DNA of 64,000 bases from Erpobdella octoculata (lineage: Eukaryota > Annelida > Clitellata > Hirudinida > Erpobdellidae): assembly GCA_963978895.1 (NCBI GenBank), contig OZ022241.1, forward strand, positions 22,604,073 through 22,668,072, written 5' to 3'. Below are positions 47,419 to 64,000 of the stretch, in pieces. The notes beneath the pieces are model-generated. The model was not told the origin of the DNA, did no database searches, and saw only the letters and a program-made list of their open reading frames with translations. The translations under genes and the position numbers were made by a program. Position 1 is the stretch's first letter. Every line of letters starts with the position of its first letter.

Positions 47419-48098
47419 ATACTATCAAACACAAATAGTCTCAACAGATATTTGCAGGAAAAAACTGTCGACGTGATAACAGCCAAGAAAACAGCCACAA
47501 ACACCTGAGACACTCTCCATCAATGTAGAAATGAAGAGCACTTTGAAAATGTTTGGATCTACACTGATAGACTTGCGCAAAGTGTAAAGGCAGTTATCTA
47601 CGGCACACGATTCTCGTTCAAAAAAGCAAGAGTTGGAAAGAAAAGACAAGTTTCTCGTAGAAACCAACCCCTAGTTGGCGATAAGCCAGCAACAGACGCT
47701 CAACTATTTCAAACTGCCAAAGACTGTCATAGAATATCGGCGTTGTATTTTAGTCTTGATAAAGTTATTGGCGAATTAGACTCCCGATTTAGTGGAAACG
47801 ACCAAAACACGCTGTGCTCACTATACAAAAATTGCCTCGCGGAATGGACTTGATCACGAGTTTTTTAAGACAGAAAAGGTAATTTACTTAAGTTTCTCAC
47901 TGATCACACTCATAAAGCAAGTTGACAAGCATCCGCCGCCAATGTTGTTTCAACCTTTTACAAATATAACCTTCATGTTGTTCTACCAGTTTTCAATCAA
48001 GTTGCTAATATTTTGGCCGCAATTCCAGCCACATCTTGTTCGGCCAAACGTTCCTTCAGCGCGCTCAGACGCATTAAAACATATTTACGGAGTACAAT
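47419..48098 (+). pseudogene. hAT transposase C-terminal half
   Basis: Broken frames give VWIYTDRLAQSVKAVIYGTR, ISALYFSLDKVIGELDSRFS, and the dimerisation motif ILAAIPATSCSAKRSFSALR with RIKTYLRSTITD. That motif is the hallmark hAT C-terminal domain, of the type shared with ZMYM-like proteins. It resumes after the nested MITE with RLNSVAILDIERRYSN (49,575-49,625). Stops and frameshifts make it inactive. Confidence 0.85.
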
Positions 48099-49552
48099 CA
48101 CTGATCTCTATAATATAACTGGATTGCGCTTAGACCTGCATGGGAGTCGCCGCTGGTCGCCATTTTGGAACTCTTAGGCCACGCCTACCTACCTGATGCT
48201 ATTGACGGTATATTTTTTGAAGTGTAAAAATACCGAATTTCGCTGCTAGTAATAGCTTTAATAAACAATATAAGGAGCAAAACAGTCATTTTATTTGTAA
48301 ATACGTAATTAATGCAGTTTTCTAGCAAAGTTTATTTGCCGCCAGGGCTATATTTAGCAACACTGTCGTAAGGCGTTTGGCTGAGCAACCGTATTATTGC
48401 CTAAATAATTTAATGTGAGCCTCAAACTCATGTTGAAAGGTTTAAAAAATAGTTTTTGTTTAAGTTCGCAAAGATGAAATGTAGAATTTCTGACTTTGTT
48501 TCTAGCTAGGAAAGCAGTAGCAAAAAATTAAAAAAAAAATTAATTGATACATTTTGAAAGACAATTTAAACAAAAACCATAATATTCAAACAACCATTTA
48601 ATCGTACAATTTATTTTCACAAAGATATTTCGATTTTAAGATCATGAATCGCAACATCAGTTCAGCCTTGTTAAAGCATCCAAAAAGTGAGTTTGTGGGA
48701 ATAGAATACGCCTTAGTTATAGAATAGAGCCGTGCATAGCAAAGAACCTTCACATCACATCATATCACATGTAGCCCATTGTTATAAAAACCTCAAGTAA
48801 TTGGTTTGTATATAAATCAATAAATATTTAAAGAATACAAATAAAATAAAACAACAACGTAATGGCAATTAGCTTACGTGTTTTGCTGCGGCGCGGATGT
48901 GCTGCGTTGCACGTTAAATTACCTCAAAGCCTGAATCAAATTAAACACCTTTACGAATGATAAAAATTAAATGAAATTTTAATATGTTATAGTTTACATG
49001 TAACTTATTCAGTCTAAACTAAATATATTATTCGCTGACCAATTGTTATGGACCTAGATAACTTTTAAGATACCGTTTACTTTGAACAAATGCTCAAAGA
49101 AAATGTGCTTATTGAATTTTTTTATATACACAACATAACTTTCTACTACATTTCACAAACATTTTGATGTTAAAAATTACTAAATAGACTCAAAACTTTT
49201 AGAGTAATACAGTTTCTTGTACAACCTAATCTGCACTTGCTAAACCAAAGCGGGGCGATTTAGTTACGGTGATCTGCAAAGCGTTTCATCTGTGTGTTAC
49301 CGAATAACTATCATATTGACCGTAGTAAAAAAATGTTAAAAATACCGAATAACTAAATAAAATTTTTTATTTTCAAGTAAAATAATTAAATTTAATTAAA
49401 ACCCCTTAGTTGTTCGTATTTCATGCGACGATCGACGTAAACACGACGGCTGCATTGGTAATTGAGAGTGGTAAAATGGCGGCAGACTGGCGACAACATT
49501 TCTATTGCAATAATGGGCTAAGCGCAATCCAGTTATATTATAGAGATCAGTG
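48099..49552. mobile_element. Nested TIR element with 8-bp duplication
   Basis: Terminal inverted repeats of about 35 bp begin CACTGATCTCTATAATATAA and continue CTGGATTGCGCTTAG at both ends. The flanks carry AGTACAAT at 48,091-48,098 and 49,553-49,560. It splits the hAT dimerisation domain. No coding frame is recognised in the 1,454 bp. hAT or P superfamily by duplication length. Confidence 0.9.
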
Positions 49553-49887
49553 AGTACAATGGCCAAACACGTCTAAATAGTGTGGCAATTTTAGATATTG
49601 AACGAAGATATTCTAATATAGTGACCAAACATTATTGACATTTTTGCTTCCAGGAAATCCATAAAACAATATTTTTTTGAATGTGTTAATAAAAAGGTTT
49701 CGTTACTATTGAAGTTTTTTTTATAAATATACAGACAAAAATAGAATTGATAAAAAGGTAATTTATTATAACGCCCATGTTCATTTATCCCTATTTTTTG
49801 AAAACTTCCAGCATTCGGGCAAAAATTATTTCCAACAACCCACTTCGATTAGACCCCGTACGCCTATGTATATATATATATATATAT

Positions 49888-51850
<1,963 letters not shown>

Positions 51851-52115
51851 TATTGTTTTGATATGATATATAAGCCTCTTTGTCTGTTTCACATTTCTTA
51901 AAACTTTTGATGAATTTTATAAATTTAAATTATTATCTCTCGATTTAAATTAATATAATTTTTAAATTATTTTTATTTTGATTTTATTATTATTATTTTA
52001 TTTTTATTATTATTTTATTAATTATTTTCTGCTTAATTTAACGTTCATCGTCCCGATTTTAATTATTATTATGTACTGTATGTATTAACTTTTAGTTACA
52101 TTAAGACAATCAAAA
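51851..52115 (+). other. PLE 3' untranslated region
   Basis: ATT-rich sequence between stop and hammerhead. Confidence 0.55.
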
Positions 52116-52160
52116 CAACCCTGACGATGGCCGCAATGGCTGAAACTTGCAAGTTGGTTG
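52116..52160 (+). ncRNA. Hammerhead ribozyme motif (PLE)
   Basis: CAACC, CTGACGA (52,121-52,127), stem II TGGCCGCAATGGCT, GAAA, palindromic CTTGCAAG, TT, GGTTG. Stem I 5 bp perfect. Confidence 0.9.
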
Positions 52161-54265
<2,105 letters not shown>

Positions 54266-54403
54266 ATGCAACTGGAGCTTGTAAGTTTCTATAGCTAGCC
54301 TCCCGCCGTACACTTGTAGAAAAAGTAACTGTTAGTTGAACGTCCTCGGCCGACAGACAGTTGGTGGAGGTCAGTCAACTACAACATCTCAAGACTCAAC
54401 TTA

Positions 54404-54606
54404 TCTATATATATAAAAATGAATGTTTGTATATATGTATGTATGTATGTATGTATATAGGTATGTTATTTATGCATTGCTACACCATTCATACTATCGT
54501 AATGAAATTTTCACACAACCTTGAGAGTCAAAGGGAATCAAATATAGAGAAAAAAAGTTTGAAATCCGTCACAAAATGAGCGGAGCGGAGCGGAGCGGAG
54601 CGGGAA
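54404..54606 (+). mobile_element. Helitron 5' end, exact terminus
   Basis: Flanking A then TCTATATATATAAAAATGAA at 54,404, a short TATG run, GCATTGCTACACCATTCATA, AATGAAATTTTCACACAACC and a GAGCG tandem run, ending GGGAACTATATATA in (TA)n. No 3' end follows in this orientation. Confidence 0.82.
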
Positions 54607-54630
54607 CTATATATATATATATATATATAT
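54607..54630. repeat. Short (TA)n
   Basis: 12 TA units between a Helitron 5' segment and a minus PLE start. Confidence 0.95.
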
Positions 54631-54776
54631 TGCGAATAAACTGTGGAATCAATTTATCTTTGAGACACGCTCTAAGAAACACAACTCGCCATTTGGCAGA
54701 AACAACTTTTCGAGCCAAATTCTCGACCTTTCGGCACAAAACTCTCTGTTCGAGACTACAATTAGCCAAAAACTTT
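54631..54776 (-). pseudogene. PLE N-terminal segment, minus
   Basis: [20 protein letters not shown] then PQFIRN and (TA)n. It ends at 54,776 where a plus-strand PLE tail starts in mid-codon. Confidence 0.8.
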
Positions 54777-54869
54777 GGCTGTTGAGGCTGCTCCTGACGA
54801 ATCTCATTGTAATGTATCGGAGGAAATTCTTGTCTCTTCTAATATAAAACAGCGAAAACGCAAAAATTG
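54777..54869 (+). pseudogene. PLE C-terminal tail
   Basis: LAVEAAPDESHCNVSEEILV then SSNIKQRKRKN and stop; the same tail as 50,232-50,325 on the minus strand. It is followed by UTR and hammerhead in the same orientation. Confidence 0.85.
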
Positions 54870-55003
54870 ATTTCCAATAGTATAAACTTTATATTCTTTT
54901 GATTTGATAGGTAGAGTGTTTTTTCGTTTTTTCTTTTGTTAGTGTGCTAATTCTTTGACAATTTCGGTTCTTTCTGTTTGTTTACTTTTCTCGTTTTACT
55001 TTT

Positions 55004-55045
55004 GACCCTGAGGATGGCTGACATAGCTGAAACGGTCCGTCGGTC
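55004..55045 (+). ncRNA. Hammerhead ribozyme motif (PLE)
   Basis: GACC, CTGAGGA (55,008-55,014), stem II TGGCTGACATAGCT, GAAA, CGGTCCG, TC, GGTC. Same family as 50,057-50,098. Confidence 0.88.
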
Positions 55046-55430
<385 letters not shown>

Positions 55431-55599
55431 TTTTTCAAATAATTAGGAACAAGATGTTCTTTCAAACACGCTTTATTAAAGACTATGGCCCATTTCTTAT
55501 TACAAACTTTTTCTATCAAACGTGAAACTTTTCGAAAATCGGAAATACCAAGACACTTTTGAACAAACTGGTATATATTTTTATTAATGTTATGGTCAT
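55431..55599 (-). pseudogene. PLE N-terminal segment, minus
   Basis: [20 protein letters not shown] then [20 protein letters not shown], then YLKN and (TA)n. A distinct PLE family. Confidence 0.85.
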
Positions 55600-55644
55600 G
55601 AGCTGACCTGCAGGTTTCGGCTTTATTAGCCATCATCAGAACTC
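55600..55644 (-). ncRNA. Hammerhead ribozyme motif (PLE), minus
   Basis: GAGTT, CTGATGA, stem II TGGCTAATAAAGCC, GAAA, palindromic CCTGCAGG, TC, AGCTC. Confidence 0.9.
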
Positions 55645-55696
55645 ATAAAACTAATTTACAGCTACAACGAAAATATATAAAGTGGTGTGGCGAGAC

Positions 55697-55711
55697 ATAT
55701 ATATATGTATA

Positions 55712-55805
<94 letters not shown>

Positions 55806-55952
55806 CGTATGTATGTGTGTATGTATGTATGTGTGTGTGCATGTCTGTGTGTCTGTGTGTGTGTTTATGTATGTATGTATGTATGTATGTATGTATGTAT
55901 GTATGTATGTATGTATGTATGTATGTATGTATGTATGTATGTATGTATGTAT
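55697..55952. repeat. Compound microsatellite (TA)n-(TG)n-(TATG)n
   Basis: TA to 55,791, GTGTGT, mixed GTATG/GTCTG, then about 22 TATG units, followed by a T-rich stretch. Similar composition to the Helitron 5' repeat tracts, but no Helitron terminus is seen. Confidence 0.95.
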
Positions 55953-56214
55953 TTTTTTTTATTTTTTTTTTATTTATTTATTTCTCTTTCACAACGACTT
56001 TTCCAAGACAAGTCTTGTTAGTGATATCGATTGGTTTTGTTCTCTACGTAAAAGAATCCACTGTTTTAAGTTGATCTCCAGCTGAGGCCACTTAGCAGTG
56101 GGTCCACGACGGGCACGTTCTTGAGGATACATTTCCTTAAGCTCGTTTTTCATTGCTCTAATATATTGTTGTAACTTCGTATGGTGTACTAATTATAAAT
56201 ATCGAACTTAATCT

Positions 56215-56760
56215 CTGGCTATTCTTCAAAAACGAGTTTTAAAAATCAAATTTTGTCATCCCTTCTCTTCCCCGGTGGAACCTACTGCTACCAATATTTT
56301 AACAATTGATCAGATTTTCATTTATCAATCACTTTTATTTATGTATAGATATCATAATAACTTACTTCCTCATACCTTACTAAATTCTTTTTCAATGACA
56401 TCTTCAGTTCATTCTTATAATACTAGATCTACTAATCATTATCGATCTAATGTGATTCATACAACTCTAAAAATGTACTCAATAGGATTTTTTGGTCCCC
56501 GGTTTTGCAACTTTCTGCCTTCGGACTACAGGGCTCTGAGCATTGATGCCTTCAAAAGAGCGGTTAAGCAGCTAGTTGCGTCTACACGCTTTTGTGACTT
56601 TTTACCGTGTAAATAGGTTTTATTGTAATTTTTATAGGATGTTTCACTAGCGGGATTAATATCCCTTTCAAATGTCCTACAGGATTTACTCTTTTAGGTT
56701 GATATTATTTCTGTTCTGATTTTTGATTTTTTTTTGTGAATAAACGTCTTGAAAAAAAGC
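56215..56760 (+). pseudogene. LINE C-terminal end and 3' UTR
   Basis: FLQKRVLKIKF, PTATNILTIDQIFIYQSLLF, MYRYHNNLLPHTLLNSF, SVHSYNTRSTNHYRS and GFFGPRFCNFLPSDYRALS, then AFKRAVKQLV and stop at 56,616. The Y-N-T-R and G-P-x-x-x-N-x-L-P pattern is the C-terminal domain of CR1/L2-type ORF2. The 3' UTR ends TTTGTGAATAAACGTC. Confidence 0.82.
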
Positions 56761-56900
56761 TTGTCTTTTATTTTTCTCCATTCACCAACGGAAGACTCGC
56801 CAACATTATATTCTCGTGCTGTTTCTCTGTTGCTCGTGTCCTCCGCTCTAGCAACAACTTTCAGTTTAAAATCGCTAGTGTGGGATTTTCATTGAGTTCC
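56755..56900 (-). pseudogene. pogo/CENP-B-like HTH domain
   Basis: Minus strand: SDFKLKVVARAEDTSNREAA then REYNVGESSVGEWRKIKDKL. F-K-L-K-V-V-A and W-R-K-x-K-x-x-L are the conserved ends of the N-terminal helix-turn-helix of pogo-like transposases. Only this domain is present. Confidence 0.6.
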
Positions 56901-57092
56901 TGGCATGATTCTGAAAAGTTTTAAAATTCTTTAAAAAAAGTTGCCCATACAAAATATGATTTTTTTAAATAAAGAAGCATTGCAACTCACTTTTTAGCAA
57001 GTCAAACTATAAAAGTTATTCAATGCATTACTGCCATTACTCAGAAAATTTAAAATAGCTACTTGTATAAAAATAAATTAAAGCTTTTAAGA

Positions 57093-57790
57093 CAGCGGTT
57101 CTCAACCTGTGGTTCGCGACCCCAACGGGGGTCGCCTAAGACTTTCAGAAATTTGAGTTTTTTTAAACAGACTTTTTAAACTTGAAACTTATTTGCATTG
57201 CTCAAAATGGTACTTATCCCACAAGACACCTTTGTGAATAAGGCTATTGAAGTTTATTAGCTATCAAGTTGAAATACAGGAGTACACCTAATGCTGAAAA
57301 TGTTTTGTGTTGTGCTCTATCAAAAACTGCAATTTGTTTTTAAAACTGCTTCCAAAAATAGCTGATGACCGGGGAGGGTATTCGGATGTACTTTTCCAAG
57401 AATTTTCTAAAATTCTTTACACTTTTGCCTCCTAAAATAGCTGATAACCGGGGGTAGTTGGAGGTCCATTTTCCAAATTTTTTTCCAAAACTTCGTTTTT
57501 ATTTATGTTATGCGGAAAAAATTTCTCTTTCAAAACTTCTTAAAAAGGCAATCGCACTCCTGTTCCACAAAATGACGCCCCTGAAAGACCACTCCAGATA
57601 TTTTGAACTTATGAGAATGAACAAGCACAGTCTTTTCACTGACAATTTAGTAATTTTATTTAGGAGCTCATTTGCTTGTAAATTGTAAAAAATATTGATA
57701 AAATATAATGCTTAATTTGCTTGATAATTAATTAAGTTATAATTATTATCAACAATTTATAGTATACAATTTATAATTGAGAATGCCTAG
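57093..57790 (+). mobile_element. hAT-like 5' end (CAGCGGTTCTCAACC)
   Basis: CAGCGGTTCTCAACCTGTGG then TTCGCGACCCCAACGGGGGT, the widely known terminus type of some hAT elements, with an internal GACCCC/GGGGTC hairpin. A duplicated stretch (AATAGCTGATGACCGGGG and AATAGCTGATAACCGGGG) lies at 57,356 and 57,434. No right end found. Confidence 0.5.
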
Positions 57791-57839
57791 AAATAATAGG
57801 CTAAAATTCTAAAATCAAATTTATCAAATTAGAACACTA

Positions 57840-58680
57840 AAATGCATTGTCGGAACATGTCTGTACATTCTAAGTGCAATGGTAATTGTTTTAACAAAGC
57901 AGTGAACCAGAGTGAAAGATGAAATACCCACATAACGGGGTCGCCACAGCCTGGAAAACACATTCAGTTCCTCCGTCGAAAGCAATCTGTGGAGTATGGA
58001 TGGGTTCTGGAGCTTCTTGAGCCGACGTAACTGAGCCCGCACTGAGAGATAATGGGCGGCGAACAGAAGCGGGAAGACATCCCATTTTTGTTCTGTGAAC
58101 TTTCATTCCTCGGACTCTCTTAAAACTTTTTCCACACCAACACAACACGGACAAACCCCCATCAGGGTTCCTTGGAAAAGCCGGTTAATCATCCTGTAGT
58201 CCATTGATGAGCTCATCATCCTCACCCCCCCTTTCGGTAAGAGCTCAGGGGGCATAATTCTTTTGTTGTAGACGTAGCATGCAAAGACGGAAATGTGCCC
58301 CGGGTAGCCAGGCCAAGACACCCGTAGTTCTTGTCTCTCCAAGATGTCTCCGGTCTTTCCCGGTGCCACTCGGTCTTCCCCGAGCGCCCCTCAGTCTTTC
58401 CTGAGTGTCCGATGGCTAATGCCCATGAAATGTATGTGAAAACTCTTCTTCGAGCAAGTTCGTCAGAGGTCTTCAGAGGAAGACCCTCCCAGCGTTTCGG
58501 CCCTTTTCCTGACGCTACCACGGGAGGGCGGGCCACGACCGTGGATCAGACGGCCGCCCCCTGACGAAATTTGTGTATCACATGCCGTTTTCGACCAGAA
58601 CCATATAACCGGCAAAACTTCAAAGCACCAGAACCAAGAAGTCATTTTGAAACCGTCAAGCAACTGTAACAAGATGAGAA
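57840..58680 (-). pseudogene. HERO/R2-type fragment, copy C
   Basis: Minus strand: 3'UTR-like block (CACGGTCGTGGCCCGCC, CCGAAACGCTGGGAGGG), junction, 20-bp repeats (GGGGAAGACCGAGTGGCAC, 58,320-58,400), then the ORF start with a finger VLCWCGKSFKRVRGMKVHRT ... MGCLP near 58,070-58,150. Diverged from copy B but with the same order of parts. Truncated before RT. Confidence 0.8.
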
Positions 58681-58697
58681 ACTGTCTTTCAAACAGG

Positions 58698-60418
<1,721 letters not shown>

Positions 60419-60442
60419 TATATATATATATATATATACATA

Positions 60443-60819
<377 letters not shown>

Positions 60820-60821
60820 CT

Positions 60822-63660
60822 GGTGTCCAGTACTATCCGTTTTGGAGGGTTGCAGTAACGTTCAGGTTTTGCCTCCGGTTCTATTCTTGTTGGAATGTGG
60901 TTCAACTCCTCCGGATTGACTTCATTATCCATATGACCCGGAAAATGGTCTTCTTGTCTATTCTCTCTATCCCAATTCTCTGCAACCCGAGGGGTTGCGT
61001 TTATGTCTGGTGTCAACATCTCCTTCTCTTCTGGGAAGACAATTCTTACAGATGCTTTCTCTCCATCACTTTTATCTTGCAGAGGTAATGGCATGTCGAA
61101 TGTCTCAATAATTTCTTGGTCTTAATTGATTTGTATGCCTTTTTGTAATCCTTCTGTCAATCTCATTTTTGTAAACCATTTTTCCAATTATTTTTAAAAT
61201 CTTTCCTGGTATCCATCTGGGATGGTTTGGATTTTTAGTATCTCTAGCGTACACTGCATCTTGTTTTTTAAAAACTCTCGGTCTTGCCCCATTTATTTGT
61301 CAAACTGTTTCTTCATGCAAGATTTTTTTCTGAATACTTTTCGTCTTTTTAGTACTAAGTTGTAAGTCTGATAGTGGTGTTCTAATTTGTCTCCCCACAA
61401 ATTTTCTGCGGAAGATTTTTGATGTGGGCAGATGGGCATGGTGAAGATCTATAACACAATAAAAACTTTTGCACCAATTCCTCGGTAATTCCTTCACCTT
61501 TTAGCTTTTTATGGTTCTTTTGAAAGTATCAACAAATCTTTCTGCTTGACCATTACTTTGTGGATAAAACGTAGGTATTCGGATATGACTGATAGAACCT
61601 GACAAAATCTTTCAAATTCCATTGAAGTAAACTGTGTTCCGTTACCGAGCAAACATTCTGTTCAGCTCGTGAATTGTCGTTGTTGAAGTAGCCGCACTTA
61701 TTTGTATTATCTCTGGGCCATTTTGAATATTTTTATTTTTATTTATTTCTCCAACAGAAGGGCCCGTAGGCCACTAACACCGTTCGGACAAAATAAAGCG
61801 TACGTTCGAACAGAATTCAAAGCAAAAATATAAGAAGAATAGTAACTCAAACTAATACGCAAAAGAAACATATAAGTCATCGGGTATTTAAATCGGCTAT
61901 CTGACCATTAGGTGTTAGAAATTTTGAAAGGTCGAATTCATTTATCAGACATCTGAAACGGCTGTAGGTAGTTGAGTTGACCACGTCGTGAGACAAAGCA
62001 TTCCAGGATTTTATTACTCGCTTGGAAAAAAAAGAACTTGGGAGCATCCATCTTGTGTAGGCCAGACCTCAGCTTATAGCAATGGCCTCTTGTGGCCTGG
62101 TAACAAGACGATTCAAAACTGGTGCCTAAAGTTGAGTTAATAAGACCATTTAGTATTTTGTAGCATAGACATAGGTTAGCAATAAGTCTGCGATGTTCCA
62201 AAGATTTGAGACCAAAGATGTTGAGGCGAGTTAAATAAGGGAGACGACTGACAGAAGGAATTGTTCTTGTGAATAGTCTTTGGAATCTCTCGAGCCTGTC
62301 GATTAAACGCCAAGGTCCCTTGCGTGACCAACAATCTCTAGTTGATGAGAGTCAATATGATAGTCGGGTACATCAAGCTCCTTACTTGCTAGACCATAGA
62401 TGGAACATACGCAGCACTTTGTCAGGGCCAAATTTAACTGCCATATCCCACTCCAGGACACCAATTCGTCAATCGCATCCTGCATCGCCAAATTTCCAGG
62501 TTGGAATGTTTTGTAAATTTCGATGTCATCGCGAAGAGCTTGACTGAAACTTGTATTCACAGCTTTTCACCATACTTTTAATATCTCTATCGATTCCATG
62601 CCAACACACCGACTGTCTAGCCAGCATTTTCATTCTCGTAATTCCTGGATGACCCTGATGTAGCATCCTCAATATACGCTGTTGCAGTTTTTTGGAATTA
62701 CTGCTCTTACACCCATAAATAGAATGCCATCATGTAAAATCAAATCATTCCAGTTTGATCCAGGTTTAACTTTTGGCCAAAATCCCTTTTTAATAATCTC
62801 ACTTAACTCTCTGAGTTCAGAGTCTTCTTCTGTCAGGATTTGAATATCTTTCTTACTAATAAGTAATTGTCTCATCGTATCCTCTTGTATCATTGTGATG
62901 ACTTCGTTTACACCTGCTATTATCAAATCCTCATTTCCTGTGGTTTTTTGGAATAAATGAGTTTTGATAAAGCATCAGCTTGACCAAAATTTGCTGTTTG
63001 TCGAAATTCGATCTCAAAATCATAAGCTAAGAGTATCAGTTCCAATCTCTGCATTCTGTTTGCAGCGTGTGCAGATATTTCTTTTTTTGAACCAAATACT
63101 GACAGGAAAGGCTTTTGATCGGTCAAGAGTGTAAACCGCTTTCTATAAACAAATCTATGGAATTTTCTTACCGCAAAAACTAGTGCCAAAGCCTCTTTTT
63201 CTATTTGGCCGTAATGTTTTTCTGCTTGGGACAGCGCACGGATGCATGAGCAACTGCTTTTTCTGTTCCATTAAGAAATCGGTCGGAAATCACTGCTCCA
63301 ATTCCGTATTCACATGCATCAGCAGTTATAACGATGTCTCTTTTGGGATCATAATGCGTCAGCAATAAATTTGATTGTAACACCTTCTTAAGATTTGTGA
63401 ATGATTCCTGGTGTAACCTTAACAATTCAAACTTCTTATTTTTTTAGGTCATCTAGTGGGCCTTTAATTTGTCTCATCTTTGGTACAAAAACAGAATAGT
63501 AACTAACCATACCCAAAAACGATTTTAACTGTTTTCTGTGTTTTGGTGGGAGCATTTCTACAATTGCTGTTATTTTTCCTGGGTCTGGTTTTTTGCCCTT
63601 TTTTGATGATAATATGACTTAGAAATTTAATCTCTTTCTTGGCATGATACTATTTTTTTT
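60822..63660 (-). pseudogene. Gypsy-type pol: RT end, RNase H, integrase
   Basis: Minus order: KHRKQLKSFLGMVSYYSVFV (RT end, near 63,500), TADACEYGIGAVISD (RNase H), MALVFAVRKFHRFVYRKRFT with LLTDQKPF and RQTANFGQADALSKL, then the integrase zinc domain (ILHDGILFMGVRAVIPK, LHQGHPG, CWHGIDRDI), a LINE insertion, then the integrase core (GTQFTSMEFERFCQVLS, NGQAERFVDTFKRT) and C-terminal RPP-like end (RYCNPPKRIVLD). Many frameshifts; no LTRs located. Confidence 0.85.
61731..62570 (-). pseudogene. LINE fragment inserted in Gypsy integrase
   Basis: RDDIEIYKTFQPGNLAMQDA then ELVSWSGIWQLNLALTKCCV, DYHIDSHQLEIVGHARDLGV, MEHRRLIANLCLCYKILNGL and KFFFFQASNKILECF. This is RT motif C onward plus the C-terminal domain of a CR1-like LINE, 5'-truncated at motif C. 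The 3' end is GGCCTACGGGCCCTTCTG followed by AAATAAATAAAAATAAAAAT. It separates the zinc domain from the integrase core. Confidence 0.85.
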
Positions 63661-63689
63661 GCTTCTGGCGATGACTTAAACAACTTGTT

Positions 63690-64000
63690 TAATTCTATAA
63701 ATAATTGACTTACATCTATTTACAACTGGTTTTGCAGCAACAAACTTTCATAAAATATGAAAAAACAAATTATATTTCATTTCACCATCGAAACAAAAAT
63801 GTTCTTGTCGATTCCTGTTTGCACATATACAATGTTCCTATTATACGTGTCTCATATAGTAAATTTTTAGGAGTTCTGTTGGATGAACATCTTACATGGT
63901 TGGAGCATATACGTTATGTTGAATCTAAAGTCTCTGAAAATATTGGCATATTATCACGTATATGTCGTTTTGTAAATATTCAAACCTCTCTGATGCTTTA
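63690..64000 (+). pseudogene. LINE reverse transcriptase fragment, cut by window end
   Basis: KTNYISFHHRNKNVLVDSCL then IIRVSYSKFLGVLLDEHLTW and LEHIRYVESKVSENIGILSR. This is the region just after RT motif C in CR1/L2-type LINEs; the K-F-L-G-V motif is diagnostic. One frameshift near 63,750. It continues beyond the window. Confidence 0.85.

Larger units (their letters stand above)
47113..49868 (+). mobile_element. hAT element (ZMYM-type) with nested MITE
   Basis: The ends CATTAGCGTACGAGC and the inverted CATAGGCGTACGGGG are imperfect terminal repeats; both lead into TTCGGGCAAAAATT text. The flanks are microsatellite, so the duplication cannot be read. It contains a broken transposase and a 1.45-kb insertion at 48,099-49,552. 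Confidence 0.7.

Noticed and set aside
57458..57688. Small plus-strand frame at 57.5 kb
   Set aside because: No domain, no homologous pattern; lies in hAT-like repeat sequence.
60820..63660. Retroviral env gene near Gypsy pol
   Set aside because: No open frame with signal peptide and transmembrane segment was found on either side of pol.

Overview
Organism and character. This is repeat-rich, AT-rich nuclear DNA of an animal, most likely an invertebrate. The evidence is the transposon set: Penelope-like elements (PLEs) with GIY-YIG endonuclease and hammerhead ribozymes, a Rep/Pif1 Helitron, a HERO/R2-type non-LTR element with a restriction-like endonuclease, CR1/L2-type LINEs, a Gypsy element and hAT elements. 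I cannot name the species. I recognise no host gene, tRNA or rRNA; every coding stretch is a piece of a mobile element, nearly all with stops, frameshifts or truncations.

Layout. 0-9.4 kb: a TIR element with an 8-bp duplication, a Helitron 3' end, then a nest. The outer element has long inverted arms (2.67-9.36 kb) and contains a BED-finger remnant, a hAT-type MITE with a perfect 8-bp duplication, and a 4.3-kb fold-back element (4607-8910) with a 9-bp duplication that itself carries Helitron and PLE pieces. 9.6-22.8 kb: a 13-kb complex repeat array of iterated CACGCTTCGC-type palindromes, surrounding the degraded coding region of an autonomous Helitron (15.1-20.6 kb, minus) that includes an Ulp1-like protease domain; the array reverses orientation near 22,166. 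23.5-27.3 kb: PLE tails, (TA)n and an 890-bp (CACT)n tract. 27.3-33.1 kb: two head-to-tail HERO copies inserted in the (CATA)n tract of a Helitron; the longer copy is interrupted by a CR1/L2 LINE. 33.3-37.2 kb: PLE start, a SINE-like retroposon inside a PHD-finger transposon relic, a Gypsy gag/protease fragment and a hAT-like end. 37.3-40.2 kb: a second, inverted copy of the fold-back element. 40.3-43.3 kb: a CR1-like LINE. 43.6-55.7 kb: a cluster of PLE fragments in both orientations, a hAT element with a nested MITE, and Helitron pieces. 56.2-60.4 kb: LINE end, pogo-like HTH, hAT-like end, a third HERO fragment, and a complete non-autonomous Helitron. 60.8-64.0 kb: Gypsy pol split by a LINE, then the start of another LINE.

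Common logic. Twelve hammerhead motifs mark PLE pseudo-LTRs. Nearly all PLE copies stop within a few codons of the same place in their N-terminal coding segment and abut (TA)n, while their 5' ends vary, as expected of target-primed insertion into (TA)n. HERO sits in (CATA)n that belongs to Helitron 5' ends. The microsatellites therefore appear to act as landing sites for retroelements. All family assignments come from reading motifs; no database search was possible.
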